A stretch of DNA of 64,000 bases from Selenomonas sp. oral taxon 892 str. F0426 (GTDB taxonomy: Bacteria; Bacillota; Negativicutes; Selenomonadales; Selenomonadaceae): contig NZ_KI260523.1 in NCBI RefSeq assembly GCF_000468035.1, forward strand, positions 124,001 through 188,000, written 5' to 3'. A program made the translations under genes and the position numbers. The notes under the pieces are model-generated. The model was not told the origin of the DNA. It did no database searches and worked only from the letters and a program-made list of their open reading frames with translations. Shown here piece after piece: positions 48,805 through 58,500 of this stretch (the stretch's first letter is position 1; each line of letters begins with the position of its first letter).

Positions 48805-49152
48805 TTAGCCCGGCGGCCACGTTAGAGAACGTCCGCCGAGAATGTGAAAGTGCAGATGCCCGACGGTTTGCCCGCCATCCACACCCGTATTCGTCACAAG
48901 ACGAAATCCACCTGCGTCGATGCCAAGCTTGCGTGCAATCTCCGGAACCACCTCGATCAGAATATGTGCAGCCACATCCCTGTCCTCTGCGCCAAACTCC
49001 AAAATACTTGCAATATGCTTCTTCGGTATGACGAGAACATGCTCTGGCGCCTGTGGATCGAGATCACGAAACGCAAGCACGCACTCGTCCTCATATACCT
49101 TTGTGGATGGAATTTCTCCGTGTGCAATCTTGCAAAAGATACAATCCGCCAT
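48805..49152 (-). CDS. hinT: HIT-family nucleotide hydrolase
   Basis: Histidine-triad phosphoramidase-like protein of 115 residues. CIFCKIAHGEIPS at the start and the active-site triad VGHLHFHILGG near residue 100. AAGGA precedes the ATG by about ten bases. The physiological substrate of bacterial members is unclear. Confidence 0.93.
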   Translation of the reverse strand: MADCIFCKIAHGEIPSTKVYEDECVLAFRDLDPQAPEHVLVIPKKHIASILEFGAEDRDVAAHILIEVVPEIARKLGIDAGGFRLVTNTGVDGGQTVGHLHFHILGGRSLTWPPG

Positions 49153-49273
49153 AGGATTCACTTCCTTTTAATACGATTTATTGGAACAATTCGCTAAAAA
49201 GGAAATTATTCCTGCCTATCTTGATAATTTTCAATGTCACACGAGGAATATCACCGTTCTGTTAGAAAAGTGA

Positions 49274-49303
49274 TTGGCATTGTATCACCCTATTTGATAG
49301 AAT
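49274..49303 (+). promoter_or_regulatory. Candidate promoter of the TonB-receptor leader
   Basis: TTGGCA (49274-49279) and TAGAAT (49298-49303), spacer 18. It would start a leader of about 255 bases before the receptor ATG. Confidence 0.5.
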
Positions 49304-49338
49304 TAAACTGCAATTAAATAAACTTGTTTTCCGAGCAA

Positions 49339-49530
49339 AAATATCTAAGGGCGCAGTGCCTATGATATTTCGCCTGAGCAAGCATTTTATGGAATGTTTA
49401 CGCTCACAGGGTTCTCGCAGAAATGCGGCAGCCTTCCCGTATTGAAAAGGAAAACGACAGGAACGGACTGCTATTTTTATGTGCAGGGACTGTTTGTCGT
49501 GCGCTTTGTACGGGAAACAGTCCCTTTTTT
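49339..49530 (+). ncRNA. Structured leader RNA with intrinsic terminator (riboswitch-like), class unknown
   Basis: Successive foldable elements: hairpin A (49339-49345 with 49364-49370, inner GGC/GCC), hairpin B (49373-49410; seven outer pairs and an AAGCATT/AATGTTT inner stem), hairpin C (CGCA-GAAA-TGCG at 49416-49427), a CCTT/AAGG pairing (49432-49450) and GTTC/GAAC (49411-49414, 49461-49464) enclosing C and D. A terminator then follows. No cobalamin, FMN, TPP or SAM riboswitch core was recognised. The structure was drawn by eye. Confidence 0.5.
49486..49530 (+). terminator. Intrinsic terminator in the receptor leader
   Basis: Perfect 10-base stem (49486-49495 with 49515-49524) followed by six T, 35 bases ahead of the receptor ATG. 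The upstream gene is divergent, so this can only stop the receptor's own leader. A short alternative pairing CTGC (49468-49471) with GCAG (49483-49486) would compete with the stem's first base. Confidence 0.8.
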
Positions 49531-49565
49531 GTGTATCTATGGCGAACTGAAAAGGAGAGGTATTC

Positions 49566-51581
49566 ATGAAACGAACACGGAAGTACCAGACCGCCCTCAT
49601 GGCAGCCGTCATGGCAGGATTTGCATTTCTGCCGCAGGCATACGCCGCCGACACGGAATATGAGACTGATACGGTCAAAGTAGAGGCAGAGGGCGTTGAC
49701 AAGTACCTTGTGACAACGAACACGATCACAGAGCAGTAGATCAAGGATCGCGGCTATCGTGACCTTGCCGATATCCTTTCGCAGGTCCCGGGGCTCTATA
49801 TGGCGCCTGCAGCAAAAGACAGCAAGATGGTACGCGTTCGTGGTGCGAGCTCCGATCAAACAAAAATCTATATTGATGGTATTCCTGCCTTCCCTCTTAC
49901 GGGTATTGTGTCAAACGCAGCGTCCGATCTCTCGACGATTCCGGCAGACAGCATCGCAAAGATCGAGATCATCAAGGGATCCGGTCCTGTACAGTATGGT
50001 ACGGACTATAAGGGCGGTGTCATCCTCGTAACAACGAAGGACGGTAATGGTTCAGGAAAGTTTCGCGTGAGTGTTGCAGGCGGTTCGAATCATACCTATG
50101 ATGCAAAGCTCGGCTACAGCGGCAGCGATAAGAATGTTAGTTATGCCGTCAATCTCTCAAAGCATTATTCAGCAGGCTATCTGGAAAACCAGATGAACAA
50201 AAAAATATACTTTGACGGTAAAATAAAGTTTAAAATGAGTAGCAAGTCATCACTGATGCTGAATGGCTACTACTCTGATATGGAGAGAGAAGTTCCGCAG
50301 TCCGTTGATCCGGCAACAGGAGAGTATGTTCTGCCAAGCGGACCAAGATGGTCTGTAGCAACGGGAGATGGTATAACTCCGGCTCAAAAAAAGAACAACA
50401 ATGCGACCGATTGACGTTTTAAAGGCTTCAAGCAATCTAACATTGCACTTCAGTTCGACAATCGACCGAATGATATATGGCAGTATAATATTAAGTACTA
50501 CCATATGATTGAAGAAAACAATCTCTGGGTACGTAATTTGCTCAGTACAGAGGGAGGAAGTCTTCCCCGCTTTACGCATAGAGCTCCGAAGTGGTATCGC
50601 AGCGGTTGGTTCTCACAAGGCAATGGTGTCGAAGTAAATGCATCAGTTGCTTATGACAGCAAAAATGTATTGAGTTTTGGGGCAAAGTATATAAAACTCA
50701 GTTGGAACACGGATGAAAACAACACTTCCTATCATCGTGATGGAAATGATGCACGCAGGAGCTTCTATGTCGAGAATGCATGGAGCGCCGACAATCGAAC
50801 ACGGTTGATCCTTGGAGTCCGCCGTGAAGATGTGACGCAGGATTTCCGTGATAATGACGCAGCAACACAGAAAACAACCTCAAAATCCAATGCATTTGAT
50901 CCCGTTCTGAATTTTACACATGATATAACAAAGAATGATACAATTCGTCTTTCGGCAGGACGTTCTCATGTATTCGTCGGCTCAAAGGATGCGGCAGGAA
51001 ATATTCGGAGCAGCTATCCCGTCCCAAAGCCGGAACGCAACAGCAATTACGAGATTGGGTGGAAGCATAAATTCGGCTCAAAGGCTGAGTTTGACCTTAC
51101 CCACTTCCGCACCGATGTAAGAGATCGCATTAGGATGATAACATTCGGACGTGACCGTGTTTTAGGAAATGTCGATAAGACGCATATTCGCGGCTTGGAG
51201 CTTGCCTATCGGCAGACGTTTAGTCCAAAGCTTTTCGGCTTTGCTAATTATACATAGATCAATGCGAAAGACGAGAGCGCCGGTATGACAACGATTGCCT
51301 CCGGTCTCCCCACGCAGATATTTAATCTTGGCGTTACTTACCGTGAGGGCAAGCTGCGTTCCACGCTGCTTGGACGTGCTATGCGCGCACGATTGGACAG
51401 CAGCGGAGAGCCGACCAGTGCCGGCTATTTTGCGGCAGATCTCGATCTGCGTTATGAACCGCAGGCGGATCTCGGCATATTCCTGCGCGTCAATAACCTG
51501 TTTGATATGGACTACCAGTATAGATGGGGCAATCCTGCCGATGGCACGAATTTCCTCCTCGGCGTGGATATGACGTTCTAA
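49566..51581 (+). pseudogene. TonB-dependent outer-membrane receptor with three in-frame stop codons
   Basis: One frame runs 671 codons from a good start (AAGGAGAGGTATTC then ATG) to TAA. Signal peptide ends near AYA-AD (residue 27). The plug domain shows IKDRGYRDLADILSQVPG, RVRGASSDQTKIYIDG and IEIIKGSGPVQYGTDYKGGVI. A beta-barrel follows, ending in a terminal Phe. The frame is broken by TAG at codon 58 (49737), TGA at codon 283 (50412) and TAG at codon 564 (51255), with no insertion or deletion. It belongs with the metal-chelate importer downstream. Other genes here use TAG and TGA as true stops, so recoding is unlikely. Most likely a recently silenced receptor, or a sequencing artefact. 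Confidence 0.85.
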
Positions 51582-51606
51582 GCACAAAAACGAGCCAGCT
51601 ACAGGA

Positions 51607-51733
51607 GCGCCCCTATCGGCTCACTACGTTCGCCACTTCCCCCGTTTCGACGGGGGAAGCTAATATACTGTAATGTAAGGCCTCCCCCGTGCGACACGGG
51701 GGAGGGGGACCGCGAGAGCGGTGGAAGGGGCGT
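51607..51733. repeat. Palindromic intergenic repeat element
   Basis: Bounded by the inverted pair CGCCCCT (51608-51614) and AGGGGCG (51726-51732). Inside are three hairpins: a 10-base stem with TTCG loop (51636-51659), a 10-base stem with a five-base loop (51681-51705) and ACCGC-GAGA-GCGGT (51709-51722). The style matches the mobile or RNA-like intergenic palindromes of many Firmicutes; no transposase is present. Confidence 0.65.
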
Positions 51734-51813
51734 TTTGAGCGTTCATGCAACACCAACAAAGGGCTGCTGTACGAGTCAAAAGACTTCGTGCAACAGCCCC
51801 CTGTTGTATTATG

Positions 51814-52593
51814 TCAGTCGGTCAGCGGAAGAACGTCCGCCATCTTGCCGCAGCTTGCAATATCGGTTCCATAGCCGAAATGCACGAGATCGGCGGCGAG
51901 GGCGGCATCGGTTGCGGTAAATCCCGAAAGCCCGTCTGCACCGTAGTCAAAAAGACATGGGTGCATGGGCACGGAGGGACCGACGAGGACGGTCACAGCA
52001 TTCCTTGAGAGTTCCAAGAGGCGCGGCATGGTCTTGTTGGCGAATGTCGCCCCTGTCATAAAGACAAAGTCCTGCTGCGGCAGAAGGAACTCTGCCGCCT
52101 CGGCCGGATAGTCCCCCCACTCCGGCTGCATCTCGAGGATGGAGAGGTCACATATAGATTCCCACTTCTTTTGAAAGTTTGGAAAATGCCCCACGACAGC
52201 AACCTTCTTTCCGCGAATCTGCTCCGTATACATGGCGAATGCTTCCAGTTTCTTGCGCTCATCCAATGTCTCGGCGGATGCATCTTCACCGTGGAATCCC
52301 TGCATCGCCTCCACCTTAGACGGCTGATTGTAGTAAGCGTTGATGGCGGCAGCGGCGATGGATGCCTCCTGCCCCTGCCACGAGCGCACGTACTCTCCCG
52401 CCTCGCGCAGAGAACAGCCGAGAAAGCTCTCCTTTCGCAGACGTGGGCGGCTGTACGCAGGGATCGTCATGCAGATGCCGACCAAATCCCCTGCACGCAC
52501 ATACGTCCACGGGCGTCCGACGGCATAGTCGTCGATATAGATGTCCTGCGGCAGCCCGTCGATGATCTCATCGTAAAGATTCCAGTAGTTCAC
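51814..52593 (-). CDS. DUF364-type putative heavy-metal chelation protein
   Basis: 259 residues. The N-terminal region fits the enolase-like DUF4213 part (YAVGRPWTYVRAGDLVG); the C-terminal region fits DUF364 (KVAVVGHFPNF near 130, LEMQPEWGDYPAEAAEFLLPQQDFVFMTGATFANKTMPRLLEL near 155-195, GPSVPMHP near 210). The family is proposed, from genome context, to act in metal or corrinoid metabolism. It lies divergent from the importer genes. An imperfect hairpin at about 51760-51799 follows its stop. Confidence 0.75.
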   Translation of the reverse strand: MNYWNLYDEIIDGLPQDIYIDDYAVGRPWTYVRAGDLVGICMTIPAYSRPRLRKESFLGCSLREAGEYVRSWQGQEASIAAAAINAYYNQPSKVEAMQGFHGEDASAETLDERKKLEAFAMYTEQIRGKKVAVVGHFPNFQKKWESICDLSILEMQPEWGDYPAEAAEFLLPQQDFVFMTGATFANKTMPRLLELSRNAVTVLVGPSVPMHPCLFDYGADGLSGFTATDAALAADLVHFGYGTDIASCGKMADVLPLTD

Positions 52594-52683
52594 GAAAATA
52601 CCTCCTCACAGATCTGTTGCCTCTAGGATAACACAGCGATTCAGAGGATTCAACGGTGAACGGAGAACGAAAGGAAGATGTTT

Positions 52684-53739
52684 GTGAAAAAAAGAAATTC
52701 CTTGCTCATCGTATTATTGCTCCTCCTCGTACTACTCGTCGGATGCGGCCAGGAGACAAAGGAGAACTCTGCCTCTGAAACCTATTTATTCACGGACTCT
52801 GCGGGGCGTACGGTCGAGCTTCCAAAACAGATTGATCGCATCGCCCCCTCGGGCGGTCTGGCACAGATGGCACTCTTTGCCATTGCACCGGATAAGCTCG
52901 TCGGCGTTTCCGGACAGTGGAAAGATTCCGTCCTTCCCTATGTAGGGGATCAGTACCGTGATCTGCCGATTCTTGGTCAGTTCTACGGCATGAAGAATTT
53001 CAACAAGGAGGCGGTGCTCTCTGTCAACCCGCAGGTCATTATTGACGTGGGGGAGAAAAAAGCGACCATTGCCGAGGATATGGATCAGATTCAGGCATCA
53101 CTCGGCATTCCTGTGATCTTCATCGAGGCGCGGCTCGACAATACCGATGAGGCATATCGTACACTCGGAAAAATCCTCGGCCGCGAGGAAGAAGGAAATG
53201 CTATTGCCGACTATTGTCACACAACGTATGCACGCATCAAAGCAGTTTCCGAAAAAATTCGGAACAAGCCAGGTGTTCTCTACGTTGGCGGAGCACAGGG
53301 CAATATGGCGGTCGCACGAGGCTCCTTCCATGCACAGATCGTCGATCTGCTCGCAGATAATGTTGCCGTGACGACAGAGCCGACTGAGGGTTCCATGAGT
53401 CAGGTCTCAATGGAGCAGATTCTGGCATGGAATCCGGAGGTTCTTGTGATTGCAGCCGAAACAGAGGCAGATTTCTCTGCACTTCCTTGGCGGGAGCTGC
53501 GTGCCGTGCAGTCGCAACGAGTTCTGCGCGTGCCGTCGAAGCCATACGATTGGATGGGGCGCCCCCCCTCTGTCAACCGTTTCATGGGGCTGTCGTGGCT
53601 TGCGGCACGCCTCTATCCCGAGGAGTCCGGCATCAATCTGCATGAGGAGATGAAGATGTACTATCGTCTTTTCTATCATTACGAACTGGACGATGTGGAG
53701 TGTGCGGCTCTGCTCGCAGGAGATCGTGTCCTCCCATGA
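52684..53739 (+). CDS. ABC transporter substrate-binding lipoprotein (iron-chelate/cobalamin type)
   Basis: Cluster A-II periplasmic-binding protein (351 residues). Lipobox LLVGCGQ near residue 17, then SAGRTVELPKQIDRIAPSGG, a central helix linker and NPEVLVIAAETEADF near 245. Typical ligands are ferric siderophores, haem or corrinoids; which one is not evident. GTG 52684 was chosen because AAGGA is eight bases upstream; the ATG at 52678 is too close to it. It overlaps the permease start by four bases. Confidence 0.88.
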   Translation: MKKRNSLLIVLLLLLVLLVGCGQETKENSASETYLFTDSAGRTVELPKQIDRIAPSGGLAQMALFAIAPDKLVGVSGQWKDSVLPYVGDQYRDLPILGQFYGMKNFNKEAVLSVNPQVIIDVGEKKATIAEDMDQIQASLGIPVIFIEARLDNTDEAYRTLGKILGREEEGNAIADYCHTTYARIKAVSEKIRNKPGVLYVGGAQGNMAVARGSFHAQIVDLLADNVAVTTEPTEGSMSQVSMEQILAWNPEVLVIAAETEADFSALPWRELRAVQSQRVLRVPSKPYDWMGRPPSVNRFMGLSWLAARLYPEESGINLHEEMKMYYRLFYHYELDDVECAALLAGDRVLP

Positions 53740-54749
53740 GTAAATTTTCTCCTCAGTTCAAGCTTACGGTACTGGTGCTCGTGCTTGTTGCAACGATTTT
53801 TACCTCCTTCCTGTTGGGACGTTTCCCTCTCAGTCTGTCAGATGTCATTTCTGCATTCGGCGGTTGGTTGGGAATTGCACCGGAGACGCACACTGCCTCC
53901 TCTGTCGTGATTGAATTGCGCTTGCCGCGCATCATCGGTGCGGTCATGGTTGGAGCGGCACTCTCCGTATCCGGAGCAGCCTATCAAGTCATGTTCCGCA
54001 ACCCGATGGTCTCCCCCGCCATCCTCGGTGTCTCAGCAGGTGCGGCATTTGGTGCGGCAGTCGCCATTCTGTGGAGTGTACCCGCATTTTTCATACATAC
54101 AATGACCTTTGTCGGCGGTCTGTGTGCGGTCGCGATCACATACGTGATCGGTGCAAAGCTCTGCCGCGGCGGCAATGCAACGCTTGCGATCATCCTGTCG
54201 GGCATCATTGTGAGCACGCTCTTCACATCCCTGCTCTCCATGATCAAATATATCGCCGATCCTTATGATAAACTGCCCGTCATTGTCTACTGGCTGATGG
54301 GGAGTCTTGCATCCATTTCACTCGACAGTCTCTTCTTCCCGCTCATATTTATGGGAGCGGCATTCATCCCGCTCTTTCTCCTGCGTTGGCGCATCAATCT
54401 GCTCTCCTTTGGCGATGAGGAGGCACAGACACTTGGGATTCCCGTGGAACGTCTCCGTCTCATCGTCATTCTCTGTGCTACGCTGCTGACGGCGGCGGCG
54501 GTTTCGCTCTCTGGCATCATCGGCCTAGTCGGTCTGATTGTGCCGCATCTCGTGCGCTTTATCGTGGGACCTGACTTCCGATTTCTCCTGCCGGGTTCGG
54601 CACTCATGGGCGGACTGTTCCTGCTTGCCTCGGATAATATCGCACGAACTCTGTGGACGATGGAGATTCCGCTCGGGATTCTCACATCACTCTTCGGTGT
54701 GCCGTTCTTTCTCTATCTGCTCATCAAATATCATCATGGCTGGGATTAA
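53736..54749 (+). CDS. FecCD-family ABC transporter permease
   Basis: 337 residues with eight to ten hydrophobic segments. Conserved segments ELRLPRIIGAVMVGAALSVSG near 65, NPMVSPAILGVSAGAAFGAA near 100 and GLIVPHLVRFIVGPDFRFLLPGSALMGG near 275. Inner-membrane channel for metal chelates or corrinoids. ATGA overlap with the binding-protein gene. Confidence 0.92.
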   Translation: MSKFSPQFKLTVLVLVLVATIFTSFLLGRFPLSLSDVISAFGGWLGIAPETHTASSVVIELRLPRIIGAVMVGAALSVSGAAYQVMFRNPMVSPAILGVSAGAAFGAAVAILWSVPAFFIHTMTFVGGLCAVAITYVIGAKLCRGGNATLAIILSGIIVSTLFTSLLSMIKYIADPYDKLPVIVYWLMGSLASISLDSLFFPLIFMGAAFIPLFLLRWRINLLSFGDEEAQTLGIPVERLRLIVILCATLLTAAAVSLSGIIGLVGLIVPHLVRFIVGPDFRFLLPGSALMGGLFLLASDNIARTLWTMEIPLGILTSLFGVPFFLYLLIKYHHGWD

Positions 54750-54760
54750 AGAGGGACGAT

Positions 54761-55540
54761 ATGTTACTGGAACTAAAATCGGTTTCCTGCTGCTATGGGA
54801 GCGTTCCCATCTTTCAAAAAATTTCCTTTGCTGTCGAGTGTGGGCAGACACTCTGTCTGCTCGGACCGAACGGCGTTGGAAAGACAACGCTCTTCAAAAC
54901 AATTCTGGGGCTGCTGTCCCCGCTGGCGGGTGATATATTTCTATCCGGAGAGAATATGTCTACATGGACGATAGAGGAGCGGGCGCGGCGTATCGCCTAC
55001 GTCCCGCAGGTGCATACGCCCCCCTTCCCCTTCACCGTTCACGATGTCGTACTGATGGGGCGGGCTGCCCACATCGGCAGTCTCGGCATTCCCGGGAAAA
55101 CGGATCAACGAATTGCAGACGATGCGATCGAAATGCTTGGCATCGCACATCTTTCGCAAAAGATCTATACGAAGATCAGCGGTGGAGAACGCCAGCTCGT
55201 TCTATTGGCACGTGCCATTGCACAGAGTCCGGAACTCCTGTGCATGGACGAACCCACGGCGAGCCTTGATTTCGGCAATCAGGTGCTCGTTATGAACCGC
55301 ATCCGTGCGCTCAGTGCAACGGGAATCACGGTGATCATGACGACGCACGCCCCCAGTCATGCCTTTTACGGTGCCGACCAGACCGCGGTCATGGGGCGGG
55401 ACGGTGTGTTTTTCGTCGGTCGAACAAATGATGTGATTACAGAGCAGCGGCTGGAAAAACTGTACGGAGTTACGTCAAAGATTGTCGGATATGATAATAT
55501 TCCCGAGAGCCGCACCTGTGTTCCCCTTCCTCCACAGTAA
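54761..55540 (+). CDS. ABC transporter ATP-binding protein (iron-chelate/cobalamin type)
   Basis: 259 residues. Walker A LLGPNGVGKTTLFK near 33, signature SGGERQLVLLARAIAQ near 135, Walker B LLCMDEPTASLDFG near 158 and switch TTHAPSHAF near 190. Start at 54761 with GAGGGACGAT upstream; the longer frame lies inside the permease gene. Completes the importer. Confidence 0.93.
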   Translation: MLLELKSVSCCYGSVPIFQKISFAVECGQTLCLLGPNGVGKTTLFKTILGLLSPLAGDIFLSGENMSTWTIEERARRIAYVPQVHTPPFPFTVHDVVLMGRAAHIGSLGIPGKTDQRIADDAIEMLGIAHLSQKIYTKISGGERQLVLLARAIAQSPELLCMDEPTASLDFGNQVLVMNRIRALSATGITVIMTTHAPSHAFYGADQTAVMGRDGVFFVGRTNDVITEQRLEKLYGVTSKIVGYDNIPESRTCVPLPPQ

Positions 55541-55583
55541 AAACAGAGCAGTGACGCACACAATACGTCACTGCTCTGTTTTT
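55541..55583. terminator. Bidirectional terminator between the importer and addA
   Basis: Perfect 16-base stem (55541-55556 with 55566-55581), nine-base loop, with T tracts on both strands (GTTTTTAGA on plus, GTTTTTACTG on minus). Confidence 0.85.
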
Positions 55584-58500
55584 AGATATTCCACATTTTT
55601 ACTTCTGTGCCTGTATCAAGCAGGAAGAGATAGGATTCTTGAACCGGTTTGCCAAGGATTGTCTCTATGGCATCGCGGTAAAGATCGATCTGGAACTGAT
55701 AGCGCGCCCGCGCAGCGGCGGCGGAGATTTTACGGTCGGTCTTGTAGTCGAGCAGGATGTAGTCACCGTTTTCCTCCTCAAAGAGAACGTCGATGATGCC
55801 CTGCAAAAATATCTGATCGCTTTCGTCCGTCGCATCTGCATAATAGCGATGTGCCGGTAAAAGTCGTCCAAACGGAAGCTCCCGATAGACTGCTGCTGCA
55901 TCACGCATACGCCGTCCCAGTTTTGAACCGACAAACTTCCAGATCTTTCCAGGCTCAATGCTCTTGCGCTCCGCTTCGGTGAGAATTCCCTTTTCCAGAA
56001 GGATATCTGCCTGCCGTGCAATGGCATCGATGTCTGCGGCATCTCCCAGGTCGAGCTGCTGCATGACCGTGTGCATCGCTGTACCGCGCTCCATTGGAGT
56101 CAGATACTCCCGCTCTGTGGAACGAAGGAATCGCGGCACCTCCCATTCCTGCGGCGTATTTGACGAATCACCAACAGCAGGAAGAAGTGGAGCGACGGCT
56201 TCATCCTCAGCTGCTTGCCGGCGCTTAAGCTCGGTGACACTGGTCTTGGCATGGATCTGTGACGTTCCACGGAGATCATATTGCCAGCCCAGAACTTCCG
56301 CAATACGATTCGCGTCATCGCCCTCGGGAAGCGGTTGATCCTCACGTACGGCAGAGAGAATGGCATCCTCGTTTTCCTGTGCTTCTTTTTGTGTCGTGCG
56401 TATATTTTCGTCAATGATCCGTACATCGAAGCGCGCCTTTTGTTGACTTGGCGCACGGCGCACAATATCATCCGCATCGTCAAACAGCACTGCACCATCG
56501 GGATGCCGCATAAGGGCAAGGGCAATCCAATCGAGATAGCATTTTGCCCCGAGAACAGCCTCCTTTGGAAACACAGTATCCTCTGTCTGTGCGTATGTGA
56601 GACAATTCTCGCGCAGCTGCTCCAATGCGTCCCTGCCCTTGCGTGAAATGTTGAGTGTTCCAGTCAGAATGAGTTTTTCCTGCGCGCGTGTCATGGCAAC
56701 ATAGAGGATGCGCATTTCCTCCGCCATCGCTTCCCGGCGAATAACTGCCTTGACCTTCCTGCGTGACATGGTGTCGTATTTCTGCCGCCCTGTGACTGTA
56801 TTCTCATGGACAAGAAGCCCAATCCCCTCGCGTGCATGGTGGAGCAGATCGCCCTTTGTATCCTGTGTATTGAATTGACCCGCGATATTCGCGAGAAAAA
56901 CAATAGGGAACTCCAACCCCTTGCTTCGGTGAATCGTCATAATGCGTACGACATCCTCTGTTTCGCCGAGGGTGCGTGCAACGGAGAGATCCGTTCTGCG
57001 GCGTTTCAACGCGTCAATATACCGCAGGAAGCGAAACAGACCGCGTTCGTTTGTCCGCTCAAAATCAGCAGCACGGTCGATGAGCATACGCAGATTTGCC
57101 TGACGCAGGACGCCGCCGGGGAGTGTGCCAACATAGTCATAGTACCCTGTGTCACGGTAGAGCATCCAAAGCAGCTCCGGGACACTGTGAATGAGAGCAT
57201 AGTGCCGCCAGCCTCGAATACGCTCCAACGCGTGCGCCGCCCTTTCGTTGAGTTCGGGGGGAAGATCAGCCTCCGTCGCTCCGGTCAGCATATCGTAGAC
57301 ACTGCCAATCGGGGTATGGATGCGCAGGGTCGCCATCTCCTCCATCGTAAGCCCGATCATCGGCGATGTGAGTATGGCGGCAAGCGGCGTGTCCTGACGC
57401 GCGTTGTCAAGGACTGCGAGCAGGGATAATACCATGCGTATCTCGCTCGCTTCGAAATAACCTGCGGTATCATCTGCATACGCCGGCACATTCTCTGCAC
57501 GCAGTGCGTCGAGCAGAATTCCCGCACGCCCCTTTGCGCCCCGCAGGAGAATCACAATATCTTTATTTCGGATTCTTTTCCCATTGTGAAGGACAGATCC
57601 ATCCTCCTTGAGTTCACGAATGCGGCGCGCGATAAAATGTGCCTCAATCTCGAACGCCTTTCGCTCCTCCTCCCCCTGCTCTTCTTCGTCGACGGAATAA
57701 TCGGCGCGCAGGAGGTTGATCTCCAAGGGTTGTGCCAGCGACTTTCCCTGCGATATTTCACCAAACACGCGTCCCGGATTGAGACGTGCATTCTCATCGT
57801 ATGTGATCTCTACGGCCTCTTTGCTCATAATCTGTGAGAAGATCTCGTTGATCGGTTCGAGTACCTCAGCACGGCTGCGGAAGTTTTCGGACATGGTCAC
57901 GAGTTCGCCTTCTGCGCTGCACGTACGATATGCCTCATAGGTATTCTGAAAGAGTGTTGGATCAGCCAGCCGAAAACGATAGATACTCTGCTTCACATCA
58001 CCGACAATGAAACGGTTGTGCTCACGTGCAATCTGGCGCAGGATTCCCTCCTGCAGTCCATTTGTGTCTTGGTACTCGTCCACCATGATGGCGGTATAAT
58101 GCGCACGCAGCTCGTCAGCGATCTCCGTCGGATCGGCGATGGTCGGATCCGCCTGCAGCCGCTCCGGATGTTTGCAGAGAAGGGTGAGCGCCGTATGCTC
58201 GAGATCACTGAAATCGAGAATGCCGCGTGCCATTTTTTCTTTTTGAAGGGCTGTATGAAATTTCATTGCAAGGCTTGCGTATGCACGAATGGCAGCATTT
58301 GCACGGTTCTCTGTTTCGCACAGCTCCTGCGCGGTTGCAGGAAGCGGTGTAATGCAGGAATCCCATCCGGCATGAATCTTCTCCGTGAGCTTCAGCAGCT
58401 GCCCCCCGATTTCGGCATCGTACTCTTCGACAGCCTTGCGCGGAATGTTTTTCCTATTTTTTTTCGCCGCAGCCGCTTCCATGCGGAATGTGTCCCATGC

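Noticed and set aside
49304-49530. Cobalamin riboswitch upstream of the receptor
   Set aside because: The conserved B12-box and GCCACTG core could not be found on the plus strand.
49262-49859. Minus-strand frames across the receptor leader and signal peptide
   Set aside because: They span the hairpins and terminator, have no ribosome site and match no family.
49566-51581. Genetic-code reassignment of TAG or TGA
   Set aside because: TGA and TAG serve as normal stops in neighbouring genes (hisD, hisG and pnp end in TGA; ahcY ends in TAG), and no selenocysteine-type context is seen.
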